DNA of 64,000 nt from Bradyrhizobium sp. C9 (GCF_002532045.1 NZ_NWTG01000027.1:1-64000), one strand, 5' to 3'. Counted from the stretch's first letter, positions 28,255 to 37,042 are shown. The notes: generated from the sequence alone by a model not told the origin. Program-made: numbers and translations.

Positions 28255-28284
28255 CAAAACAAAACCGGCGCCCGAAGGCGCCGG
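28255..28284 (-). terminator. intrinsic terminator after pal
   Basis: On the minus strand an 8-bp GC stem (CCGGCGCC with GGCGCCGG, 28265-28284) has the stable loop TTCG, followed by TTTTGTTTTG. It lies 26 bases after the pal stop. It would separate pal from cpoB, so cpoB probably also has its own promoter in 28061-28254. Confidence 0.85.
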
Positions 28285-28309
28285 CTTGGAAAACTCATCC
28301 AGGATCGCG

Positions 28310-28804
28310 TCAGGAGCTGGCGTTCAGCACGGTGACGGCGCGGCGGTTCTGCGACCAGCAGGAGATGTCGTTACAGACCGCGACCGGACGCTCCTTGCCG
28401 TAGGAGATGGTGCGCATGCGGCTCGGGTCGATGCCGCGCGAGGCGAGGTAGGCGCGAACCGACTGGGCACGGCGCGCACCGAGCGCGATGTTGTATTCGC
28501 GCGTGCCGCGCTCGTCGGCATGGCCTTCGATGGTGAAGGAATAACGGTTGTAGGTCTGCAGCCACTGCGCCTGCTTGTCGAGGGTCGCAGTCGCCTGCGG
28601 GCTGAGATCGGTCTGATCGCTCTCAAAGAACACACGGTCGCCGACATTGACCACGAAATCCTGCTGGCTGCCCGGGGTCGCGGCGCTCGCCATCGCACCA
28701 TCGGCGCCCATGCCGTTCTTGTTGGCGCAGGCACCCATCGACAGCGCCACCGCCAGAACCGCAGCCAGCTTCATTCCCTGGAGGATACGCATCTGATGTT
28801 TCAT
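28310..28804 (-). CDS. pal: peptidoglycan-associated lipoprotein Pal
   Basis: A 164-residue lipoprotein of the outer membrane. The signal ends in the lipobox LSMGAC (lipidated cysteine near residue 26). The OmpA-like domain (about 60-160) keeps the peptidoglycan-binding motif EGHADERGTREYNIALG. Together with TolB and TolQRA it links the outer membrane to the cell wall. ATG 28804 is used; an internal ATG at 28792 would also leave an intact signal. The tol genes proper lie on the same strand, about 3.7 kb upstream. Confidence 0.97.
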   Translation of the reverse strand: MKHQMRILQGMKLAAVLAVALSMGACANKNGMGADGAMASAATPGSQQDFVVNVGDRVFFESDQTDLSPQATATLDKQAQWLQTYNRYSFTIEGHADERGTREYNIALGARRAQSVRAYLASRGIDPSRMRTISYGKERPVAVCNDISCWSQNRRAVTVLNASS

Positions 28805-29110
28805 TCCGGAGCCTCCACGCTCACGCTCTTCGTACTGTCCATTGGGTCTACAGGGCGATGGTTAAGCGAACGTTCCGTCAACCTTGACGAGACCTTGCTG
28901 GACCCGATCAAATGCCAGGCAATGGCGAAAAGCGCCCCCGATGGTTAATGGGTGGCAAATGTGGCGCGATGGTGAAGGGAACGCAAGGTTCGCGGGAACC
29001 GGTCGTGCAACGGCAATTTTGGCGCCGTCCGTGGCCAGCCGGCGACAGATAGTTGCGGAATTGGACGCGGATCGGCGGCAGCGACGGGACCGCAGCCGGC
29101 GGATTCCCGG
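28805..29110. other. intergenic region between pal and the FeeM-like gene
   Basis: These 306 bases contain no credible gene on either strand. GGTTAA motifs occur at 28860 and 28944 but without the second half needed for a CtrA site. The pal promoter should lie here; I see no strong -35/-10 match. Confidence 0.4.
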
Positions 29111-29842
29111 TCAGGAATGCGGCACGATCGAATGGCGCTCGAATCGATCGATCGTCGGCTGCTGGTGCACGTGGTGTTCGCGCTCGAACAGCATGCGGCG
29201 CTCGAACGCCGATGAGCGCATCATCGGGTAGCGATTGAACACCTTGTCGCGCATCGTGGGGAAGTCGGCCGCCATCAGGCCGACCGGCTTGAGCAGGCCC
29301 GGAAACAGCCGCGGCTCGGCGATGGTCTCGTGGAAGAAGACGCGGCGGTAGAATGCCTGGTGCTCGGGGCGGACGATTGCCAGCCCCAGATCGGCGCCGA
29401 AATACTCGCAAGCCATATAGGCGAGGCGGACGGTGACATAGGGCAGTTCAGGCGAGCGCCGGGCCCGATCGGGATCCGCAACGAACCGTGCGGGATCGAT
29501 GATGATCTCGTTGCGATCGAGTCTCGGATGCAGGATTTCGCCAAATGCCTCCGCAGAACATGACTCGCGCCACTCGTTCGTCAGCACGCTGATGCGAACC
29601 GAGCTGCTGAGCTCACCGTCGAGATAGACGCCGAACGTCCACGAGTTCTCCAGATCATCATACTGATCCGTGACCCGCTGCTCGGCCGATTCCTTCACCG
29701 CACCTTCGCGCAGATAGGCGCGATAACGCAGATTGTAGATCTCTTCTTTTTCGGCGGGCGTTTGGGCGAGGCGGTAATCAACCTGGTCGAGCAGCTCGGG
29801 GCCCCGCGAAAAAGCGCGGGGCGCAACGACGGGGGACCTCAT
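29111..29842 (-). CDS. FeeM-like N-acyl amino acid synthase (LuxI-type acyltransferase fold)
   Basis: A 243-residue protein. Residues about 25-170 carry the autoinducer-synthase-like pattern: IYNLRYRAYLREG, a DQYDDLENSW acidic segment, GVYLDGELSSSVRIS, and IIDPARFVADPDRARRSPELPYVTVRL. This matches the FeeM N-acyl amino acid synthase group, which joins an acyl-ACP to an amino acid, and is distinct from classical acyl-homoserine-lactone synthases. The product is not determinable here. ATG 29842 has GGAG seven bases upstream, and a TTAA-N7-TTAA element lies 48 bases further. It lies between pal and a GGDEF/EAL gene, within the tol-pal region. Confidence 0.78.
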   Translation of the reverse strand: MRSPVVAPRAFSRGPELLDQVDYRLAQTPAEKEEIYNLRYRAYLREGAVKESAEQRVTDQYDDLENSWTFGVYLDGELSSSVRISVLTNEWRESCSAEAFGEILHPRLDRNEIIIDPARFVADPDRARRSPELPYVTVRLAYMACEYFGADLGLAIVRPEHQAFYRRVFFHETIAEPRLFPGLLKPVGLMAADFPTMRDKVFNRYPMMRSSAFERRMLFEREHHVHQQPTIDRFERHSIVPHS

Positions 29843-29889
29843 GAACTACTCCGGACTTTCACGACAACTTTTGCGAGCTGCCTAAAACC

Positions 29890-29904
29890 TTAACAGCTTC
29901 TTAA
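29890..29904. promoter_or_regulatory. candidate CtrA binding site
   Basis: TTAA (29890-29893), seven bases, TTAA (29901-29904). This is the full alphaproteobacterial CtrA consensus. It sits 48 bases before the FeeM-like gene start, a position fitting promoter control. In a GC-rich genome a perfect copy is uncommon but can occur by chance. Confidence 0.45.
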
Positions 29905-30013
29905 TTTTCGTCAAAGCAATCGAGATAATACAGTTAACCTCTGACCGCGAGCGGAACTTAGGATAGTGCCGCCGCAGGCTTTCACAACCATCGATTGAAG
30001 TAATTGAGCTAGA

Positions 30014-32344
30014 TCAAGCGATCGAGCGCGAGGGAACCACGTGCAGCTGCTCGTCGGTGCGCCGGCCGTGCGAGGCATTGAGCAGCTGGCGGATGCGGAC
30101 GGCGGGAACCGGCCGGCTGAACAGGTATCCCTGGGCTTCGGTCACAGCGCCGTCGGCGCTGATCAGTTCGAGCTGCTCGTTGGTCTCGATCCCCTCGACC
30201 ACCACCGACATGCCGAGGTCCGCGGACAGCCGCGCGACGCCGCGCAGCAAGGTCAGCGGGCGATCGCTGTCGATGCCCTCGAGGAAGGAGCGGTCGATCT
30301 TGACCTTCTGCAGCGGGAAATTGTGCAAATAGCTGAGCGACGAGTAGCCGGTGCCGAAATCATCCAGCGAGATCCGCACGCCGAGCGAGCGCAATTGCGA
30401 CAGCACATCGTGGGTCAGCTCGGTGTTGTGCAGCAGCGAGGATTCGGTGATCTCGATCTCGAGGCGTTGCGCCGGCAGACCGGAGACCTCGAGCGCGTAG
30501 CGGACCTCGCTCAGCACGTCGCGCTGATGGAACTGCTGCGGCGAGAAATTGACCGCGACGCTGACCGCCTCCGGCCACTTCATGCATTCCATGCAGGCCT
30601 TGCGCAGGATCCAGCGGCCGAGATCGACGATCAGGCCCATGTCCTCGGCGACCGGAATGATGTCGACCGGGGAGACCGTGCCGCGCGCAGGATGGTTCCA
30701 GCGCAGCAGCGCCTCGCAGGTCGAGACCTTGCCGGACTTCAGGTTGATCAGCGGCTGGTAGAACAGCTCGAATTCCTCGTTGGCGAGCGCCTTGCGCAGA
30801 TCGAGCTCGAGGATGCGGCGGGCCTCGACAGTCTGGGCCATCTCGTCGCGGAAGAAGCAGAAAGTACCGCGGCCGTCGGCCTTGGCGCGGTAGAGCGCCA
30901 TGTCGGCGTTCTTCAGCAGCGTGTCGGCGCCGACGCCGGGCGCGGTCATCGCGATGCCGACGCTGGCGCCGATCTCGACCAGATGGTTGTCGATCTTGTA
31001 GCGCTCGCTGAGGCGGTCGACGATGCGCCGCGCCAGGGCGGCGGCGTCCTCATGCGAATGGATGTTCTGCTGGAACACGACGAACTCGTCGCCGCCGAAC
31101 CGCGCCACGAAATCCTCCGGACGCAGCATCTCGCGCAGCCGCTCGGCGACCGCGCAGAGCAGCTGGTCGCCGCAGGGATGGCCGAGCGTGTCGTTGACCT
31201 GCTTGAACTGGTCGAGGTCGACGAACAGCAATGCGGAGCGATGGTCGCCGTGCTGCATGGCGAGCAGCCGGCCGATCTCGTCGCGGAAATTGACGCGGTT
31301 GGGCAGCGCGGTCAGTTCGTCGTAGCGCGCGAGATGGCTGATCCTGGCCTCGGCGTCCTTGCGCTCGGTGATGTCCTCGACCAGCATGACCGTGCCGCCG
31401 CCTGGCATCGGCTGGAACGTCCAGTCCAGCGAACGGTTCTGGGCCGGATCGGGGTCGCTGGTGACGATGTCGCCGCGCTGCGAGCTCTCGATCTCGCAGA
31501 GAATTTGTTGCGCCGCCGCGGTCGAGATCGCGCCGGACAGCACGCAGGCATTGCAGATGTCGGTCGCGCTGGCACCGCGCTGCACGAAATCGTCCGACAG
31601 CTGCATCATCTCGATGAAGCGGTGGTTCATCACGGCGAGGCGTCCGTCGTCGCGGAACATGCACAAGCCGTGCGGCATGTTGTTGAGCGCGGTATCAAAC
31701 TGATGCGCCAGCGCCGCCTCGCGGAAGCTCGCGGTCAGCGCCTTGACGAAGATCGCATGCAGGCTGAGATTGATGCCCTTCAGGCCGAGGAAGAACAGGA
31801 CCAGCAGGATCGACAGGCCGATGTAGTAGAAGTCGCCATGCAGCGCCAGGGCGAGCGACATCGGCCCGCAGGCGACCAGCACGTGGAGCTGCAGCAGCCG
31901 CGGCCGCCCGTAATTGCGGGCCGCGCCGCCGGCCGTGTAGCCAACCGTCACCGCGACGCAGAGCATGTGGGCGATCGCATCATCGCTGCCGAGGATGGTG
32001 ACGAAGCACCAGGCGCCCAGCACCATGGCGTACACGATCGCACCGATCGAGTAGCGCGGCGCCCAGACCTTGGCTTCCTCGTAGGTCAGCCCGCCACCCT
32101 GCGCCTCGTCGTACTTGCGCATCCAGACCGCCCGCGCGGTTCCGATGGCAATGATCAGGAAGGCGAACGGCCACAGCAACACATTGCCGGTCTTGAGCGC
32201 GGTCATCACCGCGGCGGAGGCCGTGGCGACGCTGCCGAGGAACATCGCCCAGAAATTCTGGCGCATCGAATCCACGAGTGCAGCGTAGAGCACTGGCTCC
32301 AGCTCGTCCTGGCTGCCTCGTCGTTTCTGATCCACCAACTGCAT
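30014..32344 (-). CDS. membrane-bound GGDEF/EAL diguanylate cyclase-phosphodiesterase
   Basis: A 776-residue c-di-GMP enzyme. Residues about 30-195 form five or six membrane helices. A PAS-like domain (about 215-330) follows. The GGDEF domain (about 340-500) has an intact GGDEF motif with the inhibitory site RPED five residues before it, and the EAL domain (about 510-765) has EALLRW and DDFGTGYSSL. Both activities therefore look possible. It is located between tolB and the FeeM-like gene; the ATG at 32344 opens MQLVDQKRRGS. It might link second-messenger control to envelope constriction, which is inference only. Confidence 0.95.
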   Translation of the reverse strand: MQLVDQKRRGSQDELEPVLYAALVDSMRQNFWAMFLGSVATASAAVMTALKTGNVLLWPFAFLIIAIGTARAVWMRKYDEAQGGGLTYEEAKVWAPRYSIGAIVYAMVLGAWCFVTILGSDDAIAHMLCVAVTVGYTAGGAARNYGRPRLLQLHVLVACGPMSLALALHGDFYYIGLSILLVLFFLGLKGINLSLHAIFVKALTASFREAALAHQFDTALNNMPHGLCMFRDDGRLAVMNHRFIEMMQLSDDFVQRGASATDICNACVLSGAISTAAAQQILCEIESSQRGDIVTSDPDPAQNRSLDWTFQPMPGGGTVMLVEDITERKDAEARISHLARYDELTALPNRVNFRDEIGRLLAMQHGDHRSALLFVDLDQFKQVNDTLGHPCGDQLLCAVAERLREMLRPEDFVARFGGDEFVVFQQNIHSHEDAAALARRIVDRLSERYKIDNHLVEIGASVGIAMTAPGVGADTLLKNADMALYRAKADGRGTFCFFRDEMAQTVEARRILELDLRKALANEEFELFYQPLINLKSGKVSTCEALLRWNHPARGTVSPVDIIPVAEDMGLIVDLGRWILRKACMECMKWPEAVSVAVNFSPQQFHQRDVLSEVRYALEVSGLPAQRLEIEITESSLLHNTELTHDVLSQLRSLGVRISLDDFGTGYSSLSYLHNFPLQKVKIDRSFLEGIDSDRPLTLLRGVARLSADLGMSVVVEGIETNEQLELISADGAVTEAQGYLFSRPVPAVRIRQLLNASHGRRTDEQLHVVPSRSIA

Positions 32345-32496
32345 CTGCAGACGTACGCGTCCTTTTCCGGCTGCGTAGTTCTAGCGGTCGCAGGTGAAGT
32401 CTTTCTGAGGGAACATCGTTAGCGAGTCGTTGCCGCGGCCGATTGATAGCCGAAATTCGGCAGAAGTTTCAGTACGCTAGGTAAGAAGTGCCGACC

Positions 32497-32516
32497 GCTC
32501 CGGGGTTCCCCGGAGC
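32497..32516. terminator. perfect 9-bp hairpin after tolB
   Basis: GCTCCGGGG and CCCCGGAGC form a perfect inverted repeat, 16 bases beyond the tolB stop codon. There is no T run on either strand, so it may be an RNA-end hairpin rather than a classical intrinsic terminator. It separates tolB from the GGDEF/EAL gene. Confidence 0.5.
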
Positions 32517-32531
32517 AGCTCTGCGCGAGCC

Positions 32532-33902
32532 TCACGACAACAGCGGCGACCAGGCGGGATCGGAGGCAAAACCGGGGGTCGGCACCCGCAGTTCGTTGCG
32601 CCCGGAAACGTCGATGGTGAACAGCGACGGACCGCTGTTGCCGCCGGGATCGCGGAAGAACATCACGACGCGGCCGTTCGGCGCAAAGGTCGGGCCTTCA
32701 TTGTGGAAGCCCGAGGTCAGGATACGCTCGCCCGAGCCGTCCGGCTTCATGATGCCGATCGCGAACTGCCCGCCGCCCTGCTTGGTGAAGGCGATGTAGT
32801 CGCCGCGCGGCGACCACACCGGCGTCGAATAGGTGCCGTCGCCGAACGAGATGCGCTGGGCCGCACCACCGGTTGCCGGCATCACGTAGATCTGCGGCTT
32901 GCCGCCGCGATCGGATTCGAAGCAGAGCCGCGTGCCGTCGGGCGCATAGGACGGCGAGGTGTCGATCGCCGGCGTGTCGGTCAGCCGCGTCATCGACTTC
33001 GAGCGCAGATCCATCACGAACAGGTTGGAGTTGCCGCCCTGCTGCAGGCTCATGATGACGCGCTGACCGTCGGGCGAGAAGCGCGGCGAGAACGACATGC
33101 CCGGGAAGTTGCCGACGATCTCGCGCTGGCCGGTCTCGATGTTGAGCAGATAGACGCGCGGGTCGCCCTGCCCGAACTCCATGTAGGTGATTTCCTGGGT
33201 CGACGGCGAGAAGCGCGGCGTCAGCACGAGGTCCGAGCCGCGGGTCAGGTAGCGCACATTGGCGCCGTCCTGGTCCATCAGCGCGAGGCGCTTGACGCGG
33301 CGATCCGCAGCGCCGCTCTCGTCGACGAACACGACGCGGGTATCGAAATAGCCCTTCTCGCCGGTCATGCGCTCGTAGATCTGGTCGGAGATGATGTGCG
33401 CGATGCGCCGCCAGTATTCGGCCGACGTGTCGTAAGACTGGCCGGCCAGCTGCTGGCCGGTGCCGACGTCCCAGAGCCGGAATTCCGCCTTCACGCGCCC
33501 GTTGCCCTGGCGCGTCATGCGCCCGACCACCAGCGCCTGCGCCTTGATGCTTGCCCAGTTGTTCAGGTTCGGCGGCGCGTCGATGTTGACCTGCTTCTCG
33601 AGAAAGGCAGCCTGGTCGATCGGCGCGAACAAGCCGCTGCGCTTCAGGTTGTTGGTAATGACCTGCGCAACACCGACGCCGACTTCGGCATCGCCGGGCG
33701 TGCCGGCCGAGAAATTCGGAATCGCGATCGGCACCGGCGCGAACTCGCCCCCCGGGACGGGAATCTGCTTGCGCCCGCCCTCCTGGCCGATGGCCTGGCG
33801 GAGGGGTACGCCGGCGAGTGCGCCAAGCGCGGCCATTCCGGAAATCATCTGTCGGCGGTCGAGGCGAAACATCATTGCACGCAAATCATTGTTGTCGGTC
33901 AT
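32532..33902 (-). CDS. tolB: Tol-Pal system beta-propeller protein TolB
   Basis: A 456-residue periplasmic protein with an N-terminal export signal (about 1-40), a TolB-N domain (about 45-165) and a six-bladed beta-propeller (about 200-440, repeats such as ISFSPDGQRV and SPRGDYIAF). It links Pal to TolA. The start is uncertain: ATG 33902, ATG 33875/33872 or an upstream TTG at 33932. The signal contains DRRQMISGMAALGALAG, a twin-arginine-like pattern. It follows tolA by 46 bases on the same strand. Confidence 0.94.
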   Translation of the reverse strand: MTDNNDLRAMMFRLDRRQMISGMAALGALAGVPLRQAIGQEGGRKQIPVPGGEFAPVPIAIPNFSAGTPGDAEVGVGVAQVITNNLKRSGLFAPIDQAAFLEKQVNIDAPPNLNNWASIKAQALVVGRMTRQGNGRVKAEFRLWDVGTGQQLAGQSYDTSAEYWRRIAHIISDQIYERMTGEKGYFDTRVVFVDESGAADRRVKRLALMDQDGANVRYLTRGSDLVLTPRFSPSTQEITYMEFGQGDPRVYLLNIETGQREIVGNFPGMSFSPRFSPDGQRVIMSLQQGGNSNLFVMDLRSKSMTRLTDTPAIDTSPSYAPDGTRLCFESDRGGKPQIYVMPATGGAAQRISFGDGTYSTPVWSPRGDYIAFTKQGGGQFAIGIMKPDGSGERILTSGFHNEGPTFAPNGRVVMFFRDPGGNSGPSLFTIDVSGRNELRVPTPGFASDPAWSPLLS

Positions 33903-33947
33903 GGTCGGTAGACTTTGTCCGCTATAGGTCAAGCGTCGCAGCTGACG

Positions 33948-34925
33948 TTACGTATTATTCTCTTTGAACACGGGTGCGAATGCCTTCCATTCCTCAAACC
34001 AGCCCGCAGGCAGGTTGTAGGGCTGACATGCGATAATCGCGCGCAAGGCACTCTCCTGATAGACGCGCATGTAGGGCGTGCTCGGCGAGCCTTCCGCCAC
34101 CGGCATGCGGGCCAGCGTGCCGTCGCGCTTCAGATCGACGTCGATCACCACTTGGGTCCGCTGCTCCTCGATGCTGCCGTAGGGCTTGTTCTTCCAGCAG
34201 CGTTCGACCTGCTGCCTGAACATCGCGCCCCAAGTCGCGGAGTTGTCGGCGGCCCTGCCCTTCGCCGTGCCGAGCGCAGCGTTGGCATTGAGCGCATCGC
34301 CGGTTGCCGCGGCCCGCGTCGGATCGCGCTTGTCGAGCAGCGCTGCGATCTTGCTCTGGTCGAACACGCGATCCTTCGGCTTCTGCTCCGGCGGCGGCTT
34401 GGCGGCCTGCTGAACCGGCTTCGGCGGCGGCTTCTTCTCTTCCTTCTTGATCGCTTCCGCGATCGGGTCGGGCTTCTCCGGATCGGGCTTCTTCTCGACC
34501 GGCTTCGGCTCTTCCTTCGGCTTGTTCTCAACCTTCTTCGGCGGATCCGGCTTCTTGTCTTCCGGCTTCTCCACCTTCGGCGTCGGTGCGGGTGCGGTTT
34601 CGGTCACCACCGGCGGCTTCTTTTCCTCGACCTTGCCGACCATGTCGTCGACCGGCTTGGCTTCGGCGACCTTGTCGACCAGCGGCTTGGGATTTTCCTT
34701 TTTGCCGTCCTTTTGGCCGGTCATGACATGGGAGAGCTGATCGGCGGAGATCACGTCGACCGCGACCGACTCTTCTTCCGGCATGACGTACGCCCTGGTC
34801 GAAAACGACACGAGACCCCACCCGATCACGAGGACGTGCAGGACAATCGATGCCGCCAGAGTCTTGTCGACCTTGACCTTCAAATCAGGCTTCCCCGTGC
34901 CCTGCGGTACATTGGCACTATCCAC
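33948..34925 (-). CDS. tolA: TolA, cell envelope integrity protein
   Basis: A 325-residue protein with one N-terminal membrane span (about 22-42, IVLHVLVIGWG). A long Lys/Pro/Glu-rich stretch (about 85-190), probably an extended periplasmic arm, precedes the C-terminal domain. The last 90 residues (from FRQQVERCWKN) have the compact TolA/TonB-C fold with VDVDLKRDGTLA. It couples the TolQR motor to TolB-Pal. It overlaps tolR by eight bases, so translation is probably coupled. Confidence 0.93.
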   Translation of the reverse strand: MDSANVPQGTGKPDLKVKVDKTLAASIVLHVLVIGWGLVSFSTRAYVMPEEESVAVDVISADQLSHVMTGQKDGKKENPKPLVDKVAEAKPVDDMVGKVEEKKPPVVTETAPAPTPKVEKPEDKKPDPPKKVENKPKEEPKPVEKKPDPEKPDPIAEAIKKEEKKPPPKPVQQAAKPPPEQKPKDRVFDQSKIAALLDKRDPTRAAATGDALNANAALGTAKGRAADNSATWGAMFRQQVERCWKNKPYGSIEEQRTQVVIDVDLKRDGTLARMPVAEGSPSTPYMRVYQESALRAIIACQPYNLPAGWFEEWKAFAPVFKENNT

Positions 34926-35385
34926 CTTCCGGGATGATGACGATATTCGCCTTGAATCCCGCGGCCCGGACCTCCCCGAGCAATTTCATCATATCCGTGT
35001 AACAGACATCCTTGTCGCCACGCAGATAGACCACCTTTTCGGCATCCGACCGGGCGTCCCCGATCGCCTTGATCTTGGCCGGAAAATCGGCGGCCGTGAT
35101 CGGCGCGTCGCCGAGATAGAGCTCGACATTCGAGTTGCAGCCACCGCCGGTGCGCTTGACCGACAGCGTCAGCGGCGGCTGGTTCGACGAGATCGACTTG
35201 CCGCCGCTCGCGACCGGCAGGTCGATATCGATGTTCGACGTCATCAGCGGCGCCGCGACCATGAAGATGATCAGCAGCACCAGCATCACGTCGACCATCG
35301 GTGTGACGTTGATCTCGGCCATGACCGGCTTGCGCCCGCCGCGGCGGCGCCTGCCACCGCCGGACCCTGCCATGCTCATCGCCAT
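34918..35385 (-). CDS. tolR: TolR (ExbD family) proton-channel subunit
   Basis: A 155-residue inner-membrane protein with one membrane span near residues 30-55. It carries the conserved motif EINVTPMVDVMLVLLIIFM with the proton-path aspartate. The periplasmic C-terminal half includes YLRGDKDVCYTDMMKL. TolR with TolQ forms the proton-driven motor of the Tol system. Its gene lies 34 bases after tolQ and overlaps tolA by eight bases. Confidence 0.96.
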   Translation of the reverse strand: MAMSMAGSGGGRRRRGGRKPVMAEINVTPMVDVMLVLLIIFMVAAPLMTSNIDIDLPVASGGKSISSNQPPLTLSVKRTGGGCNSNVELYLGDAPITAADFPAKIKAIGDARSDAEKVVYLRGDKDVCYTDMMKLLGEVRAAGFKANIVIIPEGG

Positions 35386-35419
35386 GATCGTGCGCCCACA
35401 ACAGTGACCACCATAAATC

Positions 35420-36133
35420 TCAGCCCCGCTCGTCGATCTGACGCGACAGGATGGCGGAGAACTCGTCGGCGAACCCCTCCAGGCGGGCGGCCTGCCGGTT
35501 CACCTCCGAGGTGAACTTATTGTAGAAAATAGTCGCCGGAATTGCGGCAATCAGGCCGATCGCGGTGGCAAACAGCGCTTCCGCGATACCCGGGGCCACC
35601 ACCGCCAGGGAGGTATTTTTCGAGGCCGCGATCGACTGGAAGCTCGACATGATGCCCCAGACGGTGCCGAACAGGCCGACAAAGGGGCCGGCCGAGCCGA
35701 CGGTGGCGAGCACCAGCAGCCGCCGTTCCAGCCGCTCCACCTCCCGGGCGATCGAGACGTTCATGACCTTCTCGATTCTAGCCTGCAGGCCGGCAAAGGA
35801 CCGCGACTGGCTCTCGAAGGAGCGCTTCCACTCCCGCATCGCCGCGACGAAACAGGCCGCCATCGACTGGGTCGGCTTGGCCGAAAGGGCCCGGTAGAGT
35901 TCCTCGATCGACTGGCCGGACCAGAATGCCTGCTCGAACTTGTCCATCGCCCGCTTGGTGCGGGCGTAGAGCAGGATCTTGTCGATCGCGATCGCCCAGA
36001 CCCACACCGAGCAGGACAAAAGTCCCAACATCACGCATTTGACGACCCAATGGGCCTGCCAGAACAGCGCGATCAGCGACACATCGCTCGATGCCAGTGG
36101 CAGAGTTGACTGAGCCACGTCGGCGGGATTCAT
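35420..36133 (-). CDS. tolQ: TolQ (ExbB/MotA family) proton-channel subunit
   Basis: A 237-residue inner-membrane protein with three membrane spans (about 20-45, 135-160 and 175-200). The segments AKPTQSMAACF and GPFVGLFGTVWGIMSSF are typical of the family. With TolR it uses the proton gradient to energise TolA. ATG 36133 (MNPADVAQSTLP) is chosen. A ybgC thioesterase gene usually precedes tolQ in other proteobacteria but is absent here; the upstream region instead contains repeats. Confidence 0.95.
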   Translation of the reverse strand: MNPADVAQSTLPLASSDVSLIALFWQAHWVVKCVMLGLLSCSVWVWAIAIDKILLYARTKRAMDKFEQAFWSGQSIEELYRALSAKPTQSMAACFVAAMREWKRSFESQSRSFAGLQARIEKVMNVSIAREVERLERRLLVLATVGSAGPFVGLFGTVWGIMSSFQSIAASKNTSLAVVAPGIAEALFATAIGLIAAIPATIFYNKFTSEVNRQAARLEGFADEFSAILSRQIDERG

Positions 36134-36616
36134 CGGCAATATCCTCTCAACGCAAGTGTCCCCATCAGGCGGGCCGCCAATCGGCACCGATTCCACGGCC
36201 GCATCAGGCGCGGCGAAACTGCGCGAAAGCCTCTTGCATCTGTCGCATGGGGGGCCCGTCCAAAGCCGGGCCCTGCTTCCCCTGCCAACATGTCAAAACG
36301 AGGGCTTTTCACGCGGCATTCCGACCCTAACCAAACGCTAATCATGGTTAAGGCGAGGTTACCAAAGGGAAATTTGGAGGCGGGAAATGCCGCCGGCGGA
36401 GGCGGTTGGCGGGTTCCCGGGATGAACGGTTTGCCGCGGAAGCCGGGGTGACGCCGGGCGCCTCCCCCCGCGTCGTCCTGGCGAAAGCCAGGACCTATAG
36501 CCACCGCGCTCGGGGATGAACGGGATCGCGGCCCCAGCGGCGCGCGCCATTGAGACTTGGGGTAATGAGTCCTGGCTTTCGCCAGGACGACGGCGGGGAT
36601 AGGGCGCGATTCAAGC
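36134..36616. other. tolQ upstream region with CtrA-like motifs and a palindrome pair
   Basis: These 483 bases hold no credible gene. TTAA-N7-TTAC (36348-36362) and, on the minus strand, TTAG-N7-TTAG (36327-36341) resemble CtrA half-sites and lie about 200-230 bases before tolQ. A paired repeat is annotated at 36471-36592. No ybgC-like gene is present. Confidence 0.45.
36471..36592. repeat. paired palindromic repeat (24-bp arms)
   Basis: The 24-base segment 36471-36494 is repeated exactly as its reverse complement at 36569-36592. Each arm is itself a hairpin (GTCCTGGC against GCCAGGAC with a four-base TTTC loop). The 74-base middle is unrelated. It resembles a paired REP element, lying between crcB and tolQ. 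Confidence 0.85.
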
Positions 36617-37003
36617 TCAGGCCAGATGCCGCACGATCGCAAGCCCGGCGAACAGACCTGCGATCGACAGCGCTACCGAGCCCGCGACATACAACACCGC
36701 AAGGCCGAGTTCGCCGCGCTCATAGAGCAGCGCGGCATCGAGCGAGAAGGCGGAGAAGGTGGTGTAGCCGCCGAGGATGCCGGTCATCAGGAACAGCCGC
36801 CAGGGCTGCGAGGCCTCGCCCTTGAAGGCGAGATAGCCGGCGATCAGGCCCATCACGGTCGAGCCGGTGATGTTGATGATGAAGGTGCCGTAGGGAAACG
36901 CGGTGCCGATGCAGCGCGCGCAGGTGACGTTGATCAGGTGCCGCAACGTCGCGCCGAGGCCACCACCGAGAAAGACGAGGAGATAGCTTGCCGGGTTACC
37001 CAC
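36617..37003 (-). CDS. crcB: fluoride exporter CrcB/Fluc
   Basis: A 128-residue membrane protein with four spans, matching the Fluc fluoride channel: GGGLGATLRHLI, GTFIINITGS, GILGGYTTFSAFS. Dimers export fluoride from the cytoplasm. The GTG at 37003 is preferred as start because GGGGG is six bases upstream; a TTG at 37006 adds one residue. No fluoride riboswitch was recognisable upstream; the region is occupied by a repeat. Confidence 0.93.
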   Translation of the reverse strand: MGNPASYLLVFLGGGLGATLRHLINVTCARCIGTAFPYGTFIINITGSTVMGLIAGYLAFKGEASQPWRLFLMTGILGGYTTFSAFSLDAALLYERGELGLAVLYVAGSVALSIAGLFAGLAIVRHLA

Positions 37004-37042
37004 CAATGCCCCCGCTGGTGTGTGGGTCGAGAAGAGCGTGAA

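Noticed and set aside
30041..32422. 793-codon plus-strand frame over the GGDEF/EAL gene
   Set aside because: The opposite strand holds intact GGDEF and EAL motifs. The frame has shadow composition only.
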